Below are positions 38,401-47,431 of a stretch of DNA of 64,000 bases, in pieces. Position 1 is the first letter of the stretch, and each line of letters opens with the position of its first letter. The notes under the pieces are model-generated. The model saw only the letters and a list, made by a program, of their open reading frames with translations, had not been told where the DNA came from and made no database searches. A program made the translations under genes and the position numbers. The stretch spans positions 1-64,000 of the forward strand of contig NZ_JAJEQG010000010.1 in assembly GCF_020687245.1 (NCBI RefSeq), read 5' to 3'. The DNA is from Faecalibacterium longum CLA-AA-H243 (GTDB taxonomy: Bacteria > Bacillota > Clostridia > Oscillospirales > Ruminococcaceae).

Positions 38401-39233
38401 ACCTCTTCGTCTCCGACGATCTGCAGGGCATCGACCGCCTGAGCCGCGTCGGTCAGGCAGAGCCGGTCACCTATGAGACCCTGCTGGCTCAGGAGAATGT
38501 GCCGGACTCCTTCCGCAAGCTGAACCTGACCTTCAAGGCCGACGGCCACATCATCAAGAAGATCAGCTTTGACTACGGTGCGTCCTTCACGCTGGACGAC
38601 TACCCCGAGATCCCCCAGAAGAATGGATACTACGCCGAGTGGAGCACACCCGTCCTCGACCAGCTCCACACCGACACCGTGGTCAATGTGGAGTACACGC
38701 CCTACATCCCGTCTCTGAGCAGCAGCGTCACCCGCGAGAACGGACGTCCCGTTTTCTTCGTGGACGGCTTCTTCGGCGGTTCCAACGCCGTGCAGGTCAC
38801 CCAGCAGGACATCACAGCCGATGTCCACGGTGTGACAGAGCAGTGGCTGCTGGAGTTCACCGATGACGGCAATGAGACCCACCAGATCCGTTATCTGACC
38901 CCCGGCAAGGCCAAGGGTAAGGTCTACGTCAAGCAGGCCGACGGCAGCTGGCATAAGGTGGAGACGGGCAGCTTCGGCAGCTACACCACCTTCACCACTA
39001 CCGGCACCGAGGTCGAAGTGGCTTTCGTCCCTGCAAAGCTCCCCATCTGGGCCTTCTGCGCCGGCGGCGCAGCCCTGCTGGTGCTGCTCCTTCTGCTGGC
39101 AAAGCGCATCAAGTCGAAGCACGGCCCCAAGGGCGAAAAGCCCCTCAAGGAGAAGAAGGGCAAACAGCCTGAGACGGCGGACACCCCCGCCGATGAGCTG
39201 GATACCCCCATCTCTGAGACGGATATGCAGTAA
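35475..39233 (+). CDS. Large membrane-anchored extracellular protein with GLUG-like repeats and a helical central region
   Basis: The 1252 aa protein has a signal peptide (RRLTAALLAAVLALSIALPVFA), then GLUG-like beta repeats with GGIVG/GGIAG cores (about 130-320). A long Ala/Ser/Asp/Thr-rich, mostly helical region follows (about 325-790) resembling coiled-coil spacers or the extracellular parts of YhgE/Pip-type proteins. A second GGIVG set (about 815-970), a C-terminal domain (about 1000-1170), one transmembrane helix near 1190-1215 and a Lys-rich cytoplasmic tail complete it. AGGAGG precedes the ATG, which lies inside the end of the MMPL gene, so expression is coupled. A role as the transporter's extracellular partner is an inference. 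Confidence 0.8.
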   Translation: MKTSNHLLRRLTAALLAAVLALSIALPVFASDDGDTIYINSVSDLLSLAKSCAYDQWSVGKTVILQKDLSLEGMLWEPIPSFSGQFKGNGHTISDLTITGQYSPAGLFDIVEEQGSVESLSVRGIVSVSDSADTTTGGIVGINHGTLINCQFTGVVTGDSEVGGIVGRNESEGTIDHSTARAIVTGKSSTGGIAGYNLGAITGCTNVGSINTEYQEASLDTDGFTAKMVDYINNKMAAADDDATNSVTNVATDTGGIAGRSSGMILTSVNTGTVGYEHIGYNVGGIVGRTDGLVSGCVNQGHVLGRKDVGGIAGQAEPYRELDLSKDTIKRLRSELDVLRGLVDDTTGVVENSTTSISNSFSAMTSQMDTAIAAARQLDDQASDYGDEVADEIDRASTLLADTLTKLEPVMDTGEDAMTKLTDATGNLKWAMREMAAEMLMASSALSKTSDGLGKVSDAAEDGRDGMSAISEGIKQLLESVDTGDDSAASQAISGILSAYDSLSSDKKSDKNLKTGIELLKVANSVASVFTLGSGMAPAMKAVTAGMGLLRTASLLSNDSDIARATSQIASAIGTISTIATQMGGIVGSAAKSVSASDHPELATALTKASDALDGMGSITDGIMDNIKDWVGNNGGGSIKDGLDQLSDASDKLRDAMDDLSDSLDLLKTDAALTSATLAHTSVAMGQMQDGLGGLTDMMGQTRDILHWLNQQDPIKVPRPSAELTNTKDSLFDAVSAINDKMDDINSTMRTASNQLTDKMRAVTAQVSVVSNLMLDAVEEISDPGSKTIYEDESEDLIASQSDGKIENSINRGTIDADMNVGGIAGTMGVENLLDPEEDNKDEGTSLLRTSYTVSAVLIGNINEGSITAKKDMVGGIVGQEELGLVTACESYGDVTGVNQVGGIAGAASAKLRSNWAKCALSGEKYIGGIVGQGTDSDLTDGSLIAINNRAIVSVLEGQQYVGAVSGGQDGGFYGNLFVSDDLQGIDRLSRVGQAEPVTYETLLAQENVPDSFRKLNLTFKADGHIIKKISFDYGASFTLDDYPEIPQKNGYYAEWSTPVLDQLHTDTVVNVEYTPYIPSLSSSVTRENGRPVFFVDGFFGGSNAVQVTQQDITADVHGVTEQWLLEFTDDGNETHQIRYLTPGKAKGKVYVKQADGSWHKVETGSFGSYTTFTTTGTEVEVAFVPAKLPIWAFCAGGAALLVLLLLLAKRIKSKHGPKGEKPLKEKKGKQPETADTPADELDTPISETDMQ

Positions 39234-39240
39234 GTTATAA

Positions 39241-39285
39241 GAAAAGCAGGAGCTCCATCCGAATGGATGGGGCTCCTGCTTTGTT
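39241..39285 (+). terminator. Terminator after the GLUG-like gene
   Basis: AAAGCAGGAGC-CCATCC / GGATGG-GCTCCTGCTTT, nearly perfect stem with a 4-5 nt loop, then GTTTG. Confidence 0.88.
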
Positions 39286-39309
39286 TGTAGGTTAGGCTCG
39301 TCTTCGTAC

Positions 39310-39462
39310 AACCTCTCAGTCTCGCTGCCGCTCGACAGCTCCCCTAGTAGGGGAGCCTCTGGCGAAGAGGAGAAGCTTTACGGAATGCCAAAGCCTCCCC
39401 TCGTTAGGAGCAACAACGACGACCGCCGCCAGTGGCACGGCGTCAGCCGTGATGGAGAGGTT
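39310..39462 (+). repeat. Dispersed stem-loop repeat, copy H, with a collapsed cassette
   Basis: Outer element as in F, but the cassette is cut from about 110 bp to about 27 bp: GGAGCAACAACGACGACCGCCGC runs directly into CAGTGGCACGGC. In full copies CAGTGGC occurs at both sides of the missing part, so a deletion between 7-bp direct repeats explains it. The last two bases are part of the patatin gene's stop codon. Confidence 0.88.
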
Positions 39463-40327
39463 ATTCCTCCGTCTCCTTCACATCGTTCAGGAACGCCTCT
39501 ATCTTATCGATCTGGTTCTCCGCCACGGCGCGGCCCGTCTCGTAGACCCGGCGCAGCTGGGCGGGGTCGCGCTCCATAGCGCCGATCTCCAGCGGGATGG
39601 GCGGGCGGATGACATAGTCCTTGCCCGATGCCTCCTGCATGGCGATGTAGGAGAGGGTCTCGTTGTACCGCTCGTGACGGTCGGCCACCGCTGCCACGAA
39701 GGCCGGATAGCGCAGATACCGCGCACGGATGGCGGGCAGCAGGGGGTTTTTCTTTTTCACGAAGCCCTTGGGCTGGGTCAGGATGATGAGGTTCCGCTTG
39801 TAACCCAGGCTCTCGAAGAAGCGGACGGGGATGGAGTCGGCCACGCCGCCGTCCAGCAGGGAGTAGTGGCCGATCCTGACGGCCTTCGCCGCCAGCGGCA
39901 TGGACGCCGAGGCCTCCATCCAGCGCACGTCTTCGGCGTCGCCGCTGCGGCACTTGTGGTAGATCGGGTCGCCGGTATGCAGGTCGGTGCAGACGACAAA
40001 GAAGTCCATGGGCGAAGCGCGGAAGGCCTCTTCATCAAAGGGGTCCAGCTTTTCCGGCACCTCGTGGTAGCAGAAATCCTCGCTGTAGAGGTTGCCGGTG
40101 CGCAGCAGATTGCGGAAGCTGGCGTAGCGCTTGTCGTTGCAATATTCGGTGTTGTAGCGGATGACACGGCCGATCTGGTGCGACTTGAAGTTGCAGCCGA
40201 ACACCGCGCCCGCCGACACGCCGATGGTGCCATCGGTGGTGAGGCCGTGCTCCATCAGGACATCCAGAACGCCTGCGGTGAACATCCCCCGCATGGCACC
40301 GCCCTCTAATACTAACCCTGTCTTCAT
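39461..40327 (-). CDS. Patatin-like phospholipase
   Basis: The 288 aa cytosolic acyl hydrolase has the oxyanion-hole motif LEGGAMRGMFTAGVLD (residues 7-22), the nucleophile elbow GVSAGA (GxSxG, Ser near 38) and the catalytic Asp in LDGGVADSIPV near 155. This is the small bacterial YjjU/RssA-like subgroup, related to genes that hydrolyse phospholipids or acyl esters. The substrate is not known. It is divergent from xpt with a likely TTGTTT/TATACT promoter near 40390-40420 on the minus strand. The stop overlaps repeat copy H. Confidence 0.9.
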   Translation of the reverse strand: MKTGLVLEGGAMRGMFTAGVLDVLMEHGLTTDGTIGVSAGAVFGCNFKSHQIGRVIRYNTEYCNDKRYASFRNLLRTGNLYSEDFCYHEVPEKLDPFDEEAFRASPMDFFVVCTDLHTGDPIYHKCRSGDAEDVRWMEASASMPLAAKAVRIGHYSLLDGGVADSIPVRFFESLGYKRNLIILTQPKGFVKKKNPLLPAIRARYLRYPAFVAAVADRHERYNETLSYIAMQEASGKDYVIRPPIPLEIGAMERDPAQLRRVYETGRAVAENQIDKIEAFLNDVKETEE

Positions 40328-40535
40328 ATACTGACTCCTTTTCCCGGTGCGGCCCTCGTCGGCCGCAGCAAGCCGTTTCCGGTTGCTACCAGTATACTCG
40401 ATTTTGCGCAGAAAACAAGAGACAACTGCACAAATCGCCCGCCCTGAGACACAGACCGTACCACAAAAGTCGTACTTATAATCGAAAGGGCTGAAAAAAC
40501 CGGAGAGAACGAGTCAAATTTGGGCAGAAAAAGCC

Positions 40536-40564
40536 TTGCCAACCGGGAAAGTATCCGGTATACT
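40536..40564 (+). promoter_or_regulatory. Promoter of xpt with an inverted repeat in the spacer
   Basis: TTGCCA, 17 bp spacer, TATACT. The spacer holds ACCGG-GAAAGTA-TCCGGT, an inverted repeat between -35 and -10, a natural repressor site. No purine riboswitch core was found in the roughly 50 nt leader. Confidence 0.7.
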
Positions 40565-40618
40565 GATATGAAATATTGACCGTTTTGTGACAGGAAAATT
40601 GGGAGGAAGAGACGAACT

Positions 40619-41212
40619 ATGAAAATGCTGGAAGATCGCATCCGCAAAGACGGCATCGTCCGTGAGGGCAACGTGCTCAAGGTGGACAGCTTCATCAACC
40701 ATCAGATGGACATTCCGCTGTTCCGCGAGATGGCAAAGGAGTGGAAGCGCCTGTTCGATGGCAAGCCCATCAACAAGGTGCTCACCATCGAGGCCAGCGG
40801 CATCGGCATCGCGGCTGTGGTGGCCAGCGAGTTCAACGTGCCGGTGGTGTTCGCCAAAAAGTCCATGAGCATCAACCTGGACTACGACAACTACGAGACG
40901 AAGATCCAGTCCTTCACCCACAAGAAAATTTATAATGTCATCGTCTCCAAGAAGTTCCTCACCCCCGAGGACCACGTTCTCATCATCGACGACTTCCTGG
41001 CCAACGGCTGCGCCCTGCTGGGTCTGCTGGAGCTGACCGAGAAGGCTGGTGCCACCGTCGAGGGCATCGGCATCGCCGTCGAGAAGGGCTTCCAGCAGGG
41101 CGGCGACCTCATCCGCAGCAAGGGCATCCAGCTGGAGAGCCTCGCTATCGTCGAGTCCATGGACAGCGCCACCGGCGAGATCGTGTTCCGCGACCAGCCG
41201 CAGCAGAGCTGA
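40619..41212 (+). CDS. xpt: Xanthine phosphoribosyltransferase
   Basis: Salvages xanthine to XMP with PRPP. The 197 aa product matches Xpt length and shows the typical start [31 protein letters not shown]-type sequence, the central [13 protein letters not shown] near residues 54-66, and the PRPP-binding motif [12 protein letters not shown] near 120-131. RBS is TGGGAGGAAGAG. In Bacillus xpt heads an operon with the xanthine permease under a guanine riboswitch; here it is alone and no such riboswitch is visible. Confidence 0.95.
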   Translation: MKMLEDRIRKDGIVREGNVLKVDSFINHQMDIPLFREMAKEWKRLFDGKPINKVLTIEASGIGIAAVVASEFNVPVVFAKKSMSINLDYDNYETKIQSFTHKKIYNVIVSKKFLTPEDHVLIIDDFLANGCALLGLLELTEKAGATVEGIGIAVEKGFQQGGDLIRSKGIQLESLAIVESMDSATGEIVFRDQPQQS

Positions 41213-41265
41213 AAAATATCGACCTTCCAAGACCGCCGTCCAGCGGTCTTTTCTTTTGCCCATTT

Positions 41266-43158
41266 TTACGCCCCGTCGAAGCTGTCACCGTCCTCGGGAA
41301 GGTCGGCGGAAGTCTCAGCGTCGGAAGCAGGCGTATCCGGGACAGCGGCGCGGGGGATACCCTTGTACACCAGCGTCTGCTCGAGGACCTCGGCGCAGAC
41401 CGGGGCCGAGAGGCTGCCGCCCGCTGTCGTCCAGCTGTGGGGCTCGTCGAGGCAGACGAGACACAAAAACTGGGGGTCGTCGATGGGAGCCACGGCCACA
41501 AAGCTGGCGATGCGGGCCTTCTCGTCGGCGCTGTCCAGCTTCTGGCTGGTGCCGCTCTTGCCGCCTACCCGGTAGCCCGCGATCTGGGCGTTCCGGCCGC
41601 CGCCGTAGAGGACGACGGCTTCCATCATCTCCCGCATGGTGCGGGAGGTCTCCTCTTTCAGCACCTGCCGCTTGCAGACGGGGGAGAGGTGGTCGATGAC
41701 TTCGCCCTCCGGGCCGAGGATGTCCGAGACGACGTAGGGCTGCATCAGCCGCCCGCCGTTGACCACGGCGCAGACCGCCGACGCCATCTCGAGGTAGGAA
41801 ATCTTGCTGCTCTGCCCGAAGGCGCAGGACGCCAGCTCCACCGGCCCCATCCGGTCGGCGGTGTAGTAGAGGCTCTTTTTCGGTTCGGCGGGCAGGTCGA
41901 TGCCGGTGGGCGCGCGGAGGCCGAAGGCCGCAAAGTAGTCGCAGAACGCCTCCTTGCCCAGCCTTGCGCCGATTTGGATGAAGCTCTGGTTGCAGGAGTT
42001 CTCAAGGGCCTGAGTGACGGTCTGCGCGCCGTGGCGCTTGTGGTTGGCGCAGTGGAAGCGGGTGCCGGCCACCGAGATGCTCTCGCCGCAGTAGAAGCTG
42101 GAATTTTTGCTCACAGCCCCGGTGTCCAGCGCCGCCGCGCAGGTGATGAGCTTGAAGACGCTGCCCGGCTCGTAGAGGTCGCTGACGGCCTTGTTCCGCC
42201 ACTGGGTCTGCTGGGCCAGCTGCAATGCCGCCGCCCGCTCGTCGCCGGAAAGCCCCTCTACGGCCTCCCGGGCGGCCTTGTCGGCCAGCACACGGGGCTG
42301 GTTGGGGTCGTAGGCGGGGGTGGTGGACATGGCCAGCACGGCCCCGGTGTTCACGTCCATGACGATGCCCACGGCACGGGCTGCGACGTGGTGTTCCTTT
42401 ACCGCGTAGCCCAGCGCGTTCTCGAGGTAGTGCTGGATGTTGGCGTCGATGGTGAGCCGCAGGCCGTCCCCCTCGGTGGGGAAACGCTCGGTCTCATAGC
42501 TCTGCTCGAGGGTGTAGCCCCAGGCGTTCACCGCCGTGAGGACGACGCCGTTTTCGCCGGTGAGCAGGTCGTCATACTTCAGTTCGAGGCCCGAGACGCC
42601 CGCGTTGTCCACATTGGTGAACCCCAGCACCGAGGCCAGAAACTCCCCCTGCGGGTACCAGCGCTTCGAGTCCTGATCGATACGGATGCCGGTGATGCCG
42701 TTTGCCTCGCAGAAGTCCCGCACGGCGTCGGCCATGGCCCGGTCTACCCGGTAGCGCAGGAGGCAGTCGTTGGAGTGGCGGTCGCTGAATTTCTCGAGAA
42801 GCTTCCCTTCGTCCAGCTCCAGGATCTCCGCCAGCCCCTTGGCCGCGAGGGCGAGTTTATCTTCCGGCATCTCCCGGGGCGAGGCCCGGAGGGTCCAGCA
42901 GCTGCTGTTGGCCGCCAGAAGGACGCCGTCGGCGCTATAAATACGGCCCCGGTCGGCGGGGACGACGGTGTCCCGCAGCTGCTGGCCCAGAGCGCGGTCG
43001 GTGTACCAGCCGCCGCCCAGCACCTGCAAAAATAAAAGCCGCACCGCCAGCCCGCAGCAGACCAGACAGAACACCCCCGCCACCAGCCTTGCCCGGGCGC
43101 GGAACGCCCGTTCCGGCAGGGTGCGCAGGGCGTCGGCGGGTTTTGGCGATTCGGACAT
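41266..43158 (-). CDS. Penicillin-binding protein, class B transpeptidase (FtsI/SpoVD type)
   Basis: Cross-links septal or spore-type peptidoglycan. From the ATG at 43158 (GGGAGG 7 nt upstream) it is 630 aa: a cytoplasmic N-terminus, one TM helix near 30-50, the PBP dimerisation domain (VPADRGRIYSADGVLLA near 65-81) and the transpeptidase domain (about 260-600). The catalytic triad motifs are SVFK near 332, SCN near 389 and KSGT near 536. The acidic C-terminal tail has no PASTA domain, which argues for an FtsI-like rather than SpoVD-like end. It is divergent from the ftsW/rodA gene 92 bp away, a natural SEDS-PBP pair. Confidence 0.93.
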   Translation of the reverse strand: MSESPKPADALRTLPERAFRARARLVAGVFCLVCCGLAVRLLFLQVLGGGWYTDRALGQQLRDTVVPADRGRIYSADGVLLAANSSCWTLRASPREMPEDKLALAAKGLAEILELDEGKLLEKFSDRHSNDCLLRYRVDRAMADAVRDFCEANGITGIRIDQDSKRWYPQGEFLASVLGFTNVDNAGVSGLELKYDDLLTGENGVVLTAVNAWGYTLEQSYETERFPTEGDGLRLTIDANIQHYLENALGYAVKEHHVAARAVGIVMDVNTGAVLAMSTTPAYDPNQPRVLADKAAREAVEGLSGDERAAALQLAQQTQWRNKAVSDLYEPGSVFKLITCAAALDTGAVSKNSSFYCGESISVAGTRFHCANHKRHGAQTVTQALENSCNQSFIQIGARLGKEAFCDYFAAFGLRAPTGIDLPAEPKKSLYYTADRMGPVELASCAFGQSSKISYLEMASAVCAVVNGGRLMQPYVVSDILGPEGEVIDHLSPVCKRQVLKEETSRTMREMMEAVVLYGGGRNAQIAGYRVGGKSGTSQKLDSADEKARIASFVAVAPIDDPQFLCLVCLDEPHSWTTAGGSLSAPVCAEVLEQTLVYKGIPRAAVPDTPASDAETSADLPEDGDSFDGA

Positions 43159-43250
43159 GAGACAGCACCTCCCTTCCTGCAATCATATGCGCGAGACCCC
43201 GTGACTAGCCGTCCGCCCCGGTGCGTACACTAAAGGGAAGGGGGGAGAGG

Positions 43251-44366
43251 ATGAAGAAGAGGATCCTGCGTCCGCTGCCCGGCATGGACCTGCCGTTTCT
43301 GATACTTGTGCTCACGCTGGTGGGCTTCGGGCTGGTGATGCTGGCCAGCGCGTCCAGCGCCGTGGCGCTCTACCGGCGGGGCGACGCCTGGGCCTATCTG
43401 CGGCCTCAGCTGCTCTACGCGGCGCTGGGGCTCTGCGGGATGTGGCTGGCCAGCCGGGTAGATTACCATATCTTCCATAAGCTGGCGTGGCCGCTGCTTG
43501 GGCTGTCACTGATATTGCTGGCGGCGGTGCTCTTCATGCCCGAGTACAACGGCTGCAAGCGGTGGCTGGTCATCCCGGGGTTCGGCACCCTGCAGCCCAG
43601 CGAGATCGCAAAGTTTGCGGTGGTGCTGGTGTTTTCCCACATCATTGCACTGAATCACGACCGAATGAAGGATTTCAGCGTGGGTGTCCTGCCCTTTGCG
43701 CTGGTGCTGGGGGTGGTGGCGGCCCTGATGCTGCTGGAGCCGCACCTGTCCGGCACCGTCCTCATCCTCGGCATCGGCGCGGTGCTGATGTTCGTGGGTG
43801 GTACGGGGCTGCGGTGGTTTTTGCTGGCGGGCGCGGGAGGCGTCGGGGCCATTGGTGCGGCGGTGGCCGTCATGCCCGACCTCGTCCCCTACGCCGCCGA
43901 CCGGCTCCGCTCCTGGCTCGATCCCTTCGCCGACCCACTGGGCGATGGCCACCAGACCATCCAGAGCCTCTATGCCATCGGCTCCGGCGGGGCCACCGGC
44001 CTCGGTCTGGGGGAAAGCCGCCAGAAGCATCTTTTCGTCCCCGAGCCTCAGAACGACTTCATTTTCTCCATCGTCTGCGAGGAACTGGGCTTCGTGGGGG
44101 CCTGCGCAGTGGTGGGGCTGTTCGTGCTGCTGCTCTGCCGGGGCATCACCATCGCAGCCCATGCGCCCGACCGGTTCGGGGCACTGCTGGTGGTGGGATT
44201 CGTGGTGCAGGTGGCCCTGCAGGCGGTGCTGAACGTGGCTGTCGTTACCAACACCATCCCCAACACCGGCATCTCGCTGCCCTTTTTCTCCTCCGGCGGC
44301 ACCAGCCTCATGATGCTGCTGGGGGAGATGGGGGTGGTGCTGGGGGTATCACGTGGGGAGATGTAG
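43251..44366 (+). CDS. SEDS-family peptidoglycan polymerase (FtsW/RodA/SpoVE)
   Basis: Polytopic glycosyltransferase that polymerises lipid II. The 371 aa protein has 9-10 hydrophobic segments. Visible SEDS motifs include PGFGTLQPSEIAKFAVVL-type sequence near 108-125, the LEPHLSGTVLILG region with the catalytic-region Glu/Asp motif near 163-175, and the family signature NTGISLPFFSSGGTSLMM near 340-357. Start 43251 is preferred (GGGGGAGAGG upstream) over the GTG at 43221. The divergent class B PBP gene is the expected partner; the FtsW versus RodA subtype is not resolved, but ftsZ nearby favours division. Confidence 0.92.
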   Translation: MKKRILRPLPGMDLPFLILVLTLVGFGLVMLASASSAVALYRRGDAWAYLRPQLLYAALGLCGMWLASRVDYHIFHKLAWPLLGLSLILLAAVLFMPEYNGCKRWLVIPGFGTLQPSEIAKFAVVLVFSHIIALNHDRMKDFSVGVLPFALVLGVVAALMLLEPHLSGTVLILGIGAVLMFVGGTGLRWFLLAGAGGVGAIGAAVAVMPDLVPYAADRLRSWLDPFADPLGDGHQTIQSLYAIGSGGATGLGLGESRQKHLFVPEPQNDFIFSIVCEELGFVGACAVVGLFVLLLCRGITIAAHAPDRFGALLVVGFVVQVALQAVLNVAVVTNTIPNTGISLPFFSSGGTSLMMLLGEMGVVLGVSRGEM

Positions 44367-44387
44367 AGGAAAGGCGCTGCTCTGTAC

Positions 44388-44573
44388 AACCTCTCAGTCT
44401 CACTTCGTTCGACAGCTCCCCTAGTAGGGGAGCCTCTGGCGAAGAGGCAAAGCGCTACGGAATGCCAAAGCCTCCCCTAGTAGGGGAGCCTCTGGCGAAG
44501 AGGCAAAGCGCTACGGAATGCCAAAGCCTCCCCTACTAGGGGAGGTGGCACGGCGAAGCCGTGACAGAGAGGC
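44388..44573 (+). repeat. Dispersed stem-loop repeat, copy I, internal tandem duplication
   Basis: Outer element with no cassette, but the block GGGGAGCCTCTGGCGAAGAG ... GCCAAAGCCTCCCCTAGTA is present twice in tandem (about 65 bp period). Both conserved outer flanks are visible here: TGTACAACCTCTC on the left and GAGAGGCTGTACGAAGGA on the right, so the true terminal inverted repeat extends to about TCCTTCGTACAACCTCTC. Confidence 0.88.
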
Positions 44574-44600
44574 TGTACGAAGGAAGGTCTGACCGTAAGC

Positions 44601-44650
44601 AAAAAGCCTCTCCCTTTGGGAGAGGTGTCTGCGCAGCAGACGGAGAGGGC
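44601..44650 (+). repeat. Divergent stem-loop module next to copy I
   Basis: GCCTCTCCCTTTGGGAGAGG hairpin followed by GTCTGC-GCA-GCAGAC and GGAGAGGGC. It is built like the outer element (a short G/C hairpin plus a GTCTGC hairpin) but differs in sequence. A related GCTCTCCCCTTGGGAGAGGC hairpin occurs at 56654-56673. Confidence 0.6.
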
Positions 44651-44757
44651 AAGGTTGCTGCCGGGCAGCACGCCCAGATAGACTCACAAACACATTCACA
44701 AACTCAAATCGTGACATCCGCCCCTGCTTTTGCATATCGTGGGGTATCTTTTGCGGA

Positions 44758-46119
44758 ATGGGGGCAGCGGATATGACACAGCAGAGCGGGCGGATTTGGG
44801 TGATGGGCGGACGGCCGCTGAACGGCACAGCGGCAATACCTGCGGCGAAAAACAGCGTACTTCCGCTCCTTGCGGCGGCGCTTCTCTGCCGGGGACCGGT
44901 GCGGCTGCGGGCCGTGCCGAGGCTGTCGGACGTGGAATGCAGCCTCGGGCTGCTGCGGGGCGCGGGGTGCGCCGCCCACTGGCAGGGGGCAGACATTGTG
45001 GTGGCCGGGATGCCCTCAAACAGCACCCTTCCGGGAGAAACCGCAGCACAAATGCGGGCCTCCATCCTCTTCTGTGCGCCGCTGCTGGCGCGGCTGGGCC
45101 GGGCTGAGACTTCGCTGCCCGGCGGGTGCAATATCGGCGCCCGGCCCATCGACTTACATCTGGAAGGACTGGCCCGGATGGGGGCAAAGGAGCTGGACGC
45201 CGGGGCGGGAAAGCTGGTGCTGGCCGCGCCGGGGGGACTCCACGGGACAGACTTCACCCTCCGCTTCCCCAGCGTGGGGGCAACGGAGACATTGCTGCTG
45301 GCCGCTGCCTGCGCCCGAGGCACCACCGTCCTGCGGGGCGCGGCGCGGGAGCCGGAGATCTCTGACCTTGCCGACTTCCTGAACCGCTGCGGCGGGCGTA
45401 TCGAGGGCGCGGGGACTTCGACGATTCACATCGAGGGGCGGCGGGCGCTTTCCGGCTGCGATTTTTCGCCCCTGCCGGACCGCATCTTCGCCTCCACACT
45501 GGCCTGCGCCGCCGCTGCTGCCGGAGGGCGGGTGGAGCTCACCGGATGCCCGCCCGCGCTCTATGCGCCGGTGCTGGAAATTCTGGAACAAATGGGCTGC
45601 ACCGTGGAGCGGGGCGCAGACCGGGCCGAGGTGGCACGTTTCGGGCGGCTGTACGGGGCCGGTCGGGTCTTCACCGGGGTGTACCCGGGGCTCGCCACCG
45701 ACGCTGCGCCCCTGCTGGCCGCTGCCATGCTCTGTGCCGAGGGGGAGAGCAGCATCGAGGACGTCGTCTTCGAACGGCGGTTCGGCTGCGCGGAGGGCTT
45801 CGAGCGGCTGGGCGGGCGGGTAAATCGGTCAGGCCGGGTGCTCTCTGTCGGTCCGCTGCCGGAAAGCGGCCTCCACGGCGCCACCCTCACTGCGCCTGAC
45901 CTGCGGGGCGGCGCGGCACTGGTGGTGGCGGCTTTGTCGGCACGGGGGAAGAGCCTCGTGGAAGAGACTCGTCATATCGACCGGGGCTATGCCGGCCTGT
46001 GCGAAGTTCTGGCCTCTTTAGGGGGACGAATTGGCAGAGAAATGCCGGCCCTTGACGCCGCTGTGAAAAAAATACCATCGAAAAAGCAAATTTATCTTGC
46101 ATTCGGGGCCAAAAGATGA
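44758..46119 (+). CDS. murA: UDP-N-acetylglucosamine 1-carboxyvinyltransferase
   Basis: First committed step of peptidoglycan synthesis: enolpyruvyl transfer from PEP to UDP-GlcNAc. The 453 aa protein is longer than the usual 417-430. Active-site residues are present: Lys-Asn in AAKNSVLP (31-32), the PEP-binding/fosfomycin Cys in LPGGCNIGARP (Cys124), Asp in PGLATDAAP (Asp315) and the late RHIDRGYAGL motif. The sequence is otherwise fairly divergent (GGRPLNGTAAIPAAKNSVLP versus the usual KNAALP), so it may be a second MurA copy. An alternative start at 44773 (MTQQSG) would be 5 residues shorter. It lies directly before ftsZ. Confidence 0.9.
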   Translation: MGAADMTQQSGRIWVMGGRPLNGTAAIPAAKNSVLPLLAAALLCRGPVRLRAVPRLSDVECSLGLLRGAGCAAHWQGADIVVAGMPSNSTLPGETAAQMRASILFCAPLLARLGRAETSLPGGCNIGARPIDLHLEGLARMGAKELDAGAGKLVLAAPGGLHGTDFTLRFPSVGATETLLLAAACARGTTVLRGAAREPEISDLADFLNRCGGRIEGAGTSTIHIEGRRALSGCDFSPLPDRIFASTLACAAAAAGGRVELTGCPPALYAPVLEILEQMGCTVERGADRAEVARFGRLYGAGRVFTGVYPGLATDAAPLLAAAMLCAEGESSIEDVVFERRFGCAEGFERLGGRVNRSGRVLSVGPLPESGLHGATLTAPDLRGGAALVVAALSARGKSLVEETRHIDRGYAGLCEVLASLGGRIGREMPALDAAVKKIPSKKQIYLAFGAKR

Positions 46120-46125
46120 TACGAT
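46097..46125 (+). promoter_or_regulatory. Candidate ftsZ promoter inside the end of murA
   Basis: TTGCAT, 17 bp spacer, TACGAT, about 80 bp before the ftsZ start; the -35 and spacer overlap the last murA codons. Confidence 0.5.
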
Positions 46126-46207
46126 ACTGTTATATAGTAGCAGTAATGTTGAGTTCTATCCTGCGCCAAGGCGCGGTCTACGATAAAATCCGATGGAGGA
46201 CAATGAT

Positions 46208-47380
<1,173 letters not shown>

Positions 47381-47431
47381 GCGCAAGAATAGAGAACCCC
47401 TTGCGCAGAAAAAGCGGAAGGAGGCCGTACC

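Noticed and set aside
40565-40618. Purine riboswitch before xpt
   Set aside because: The leader is only about 50 nt after the promoter and lacks the three-helix junction core; no anti-terminator/terminator pair is visible.
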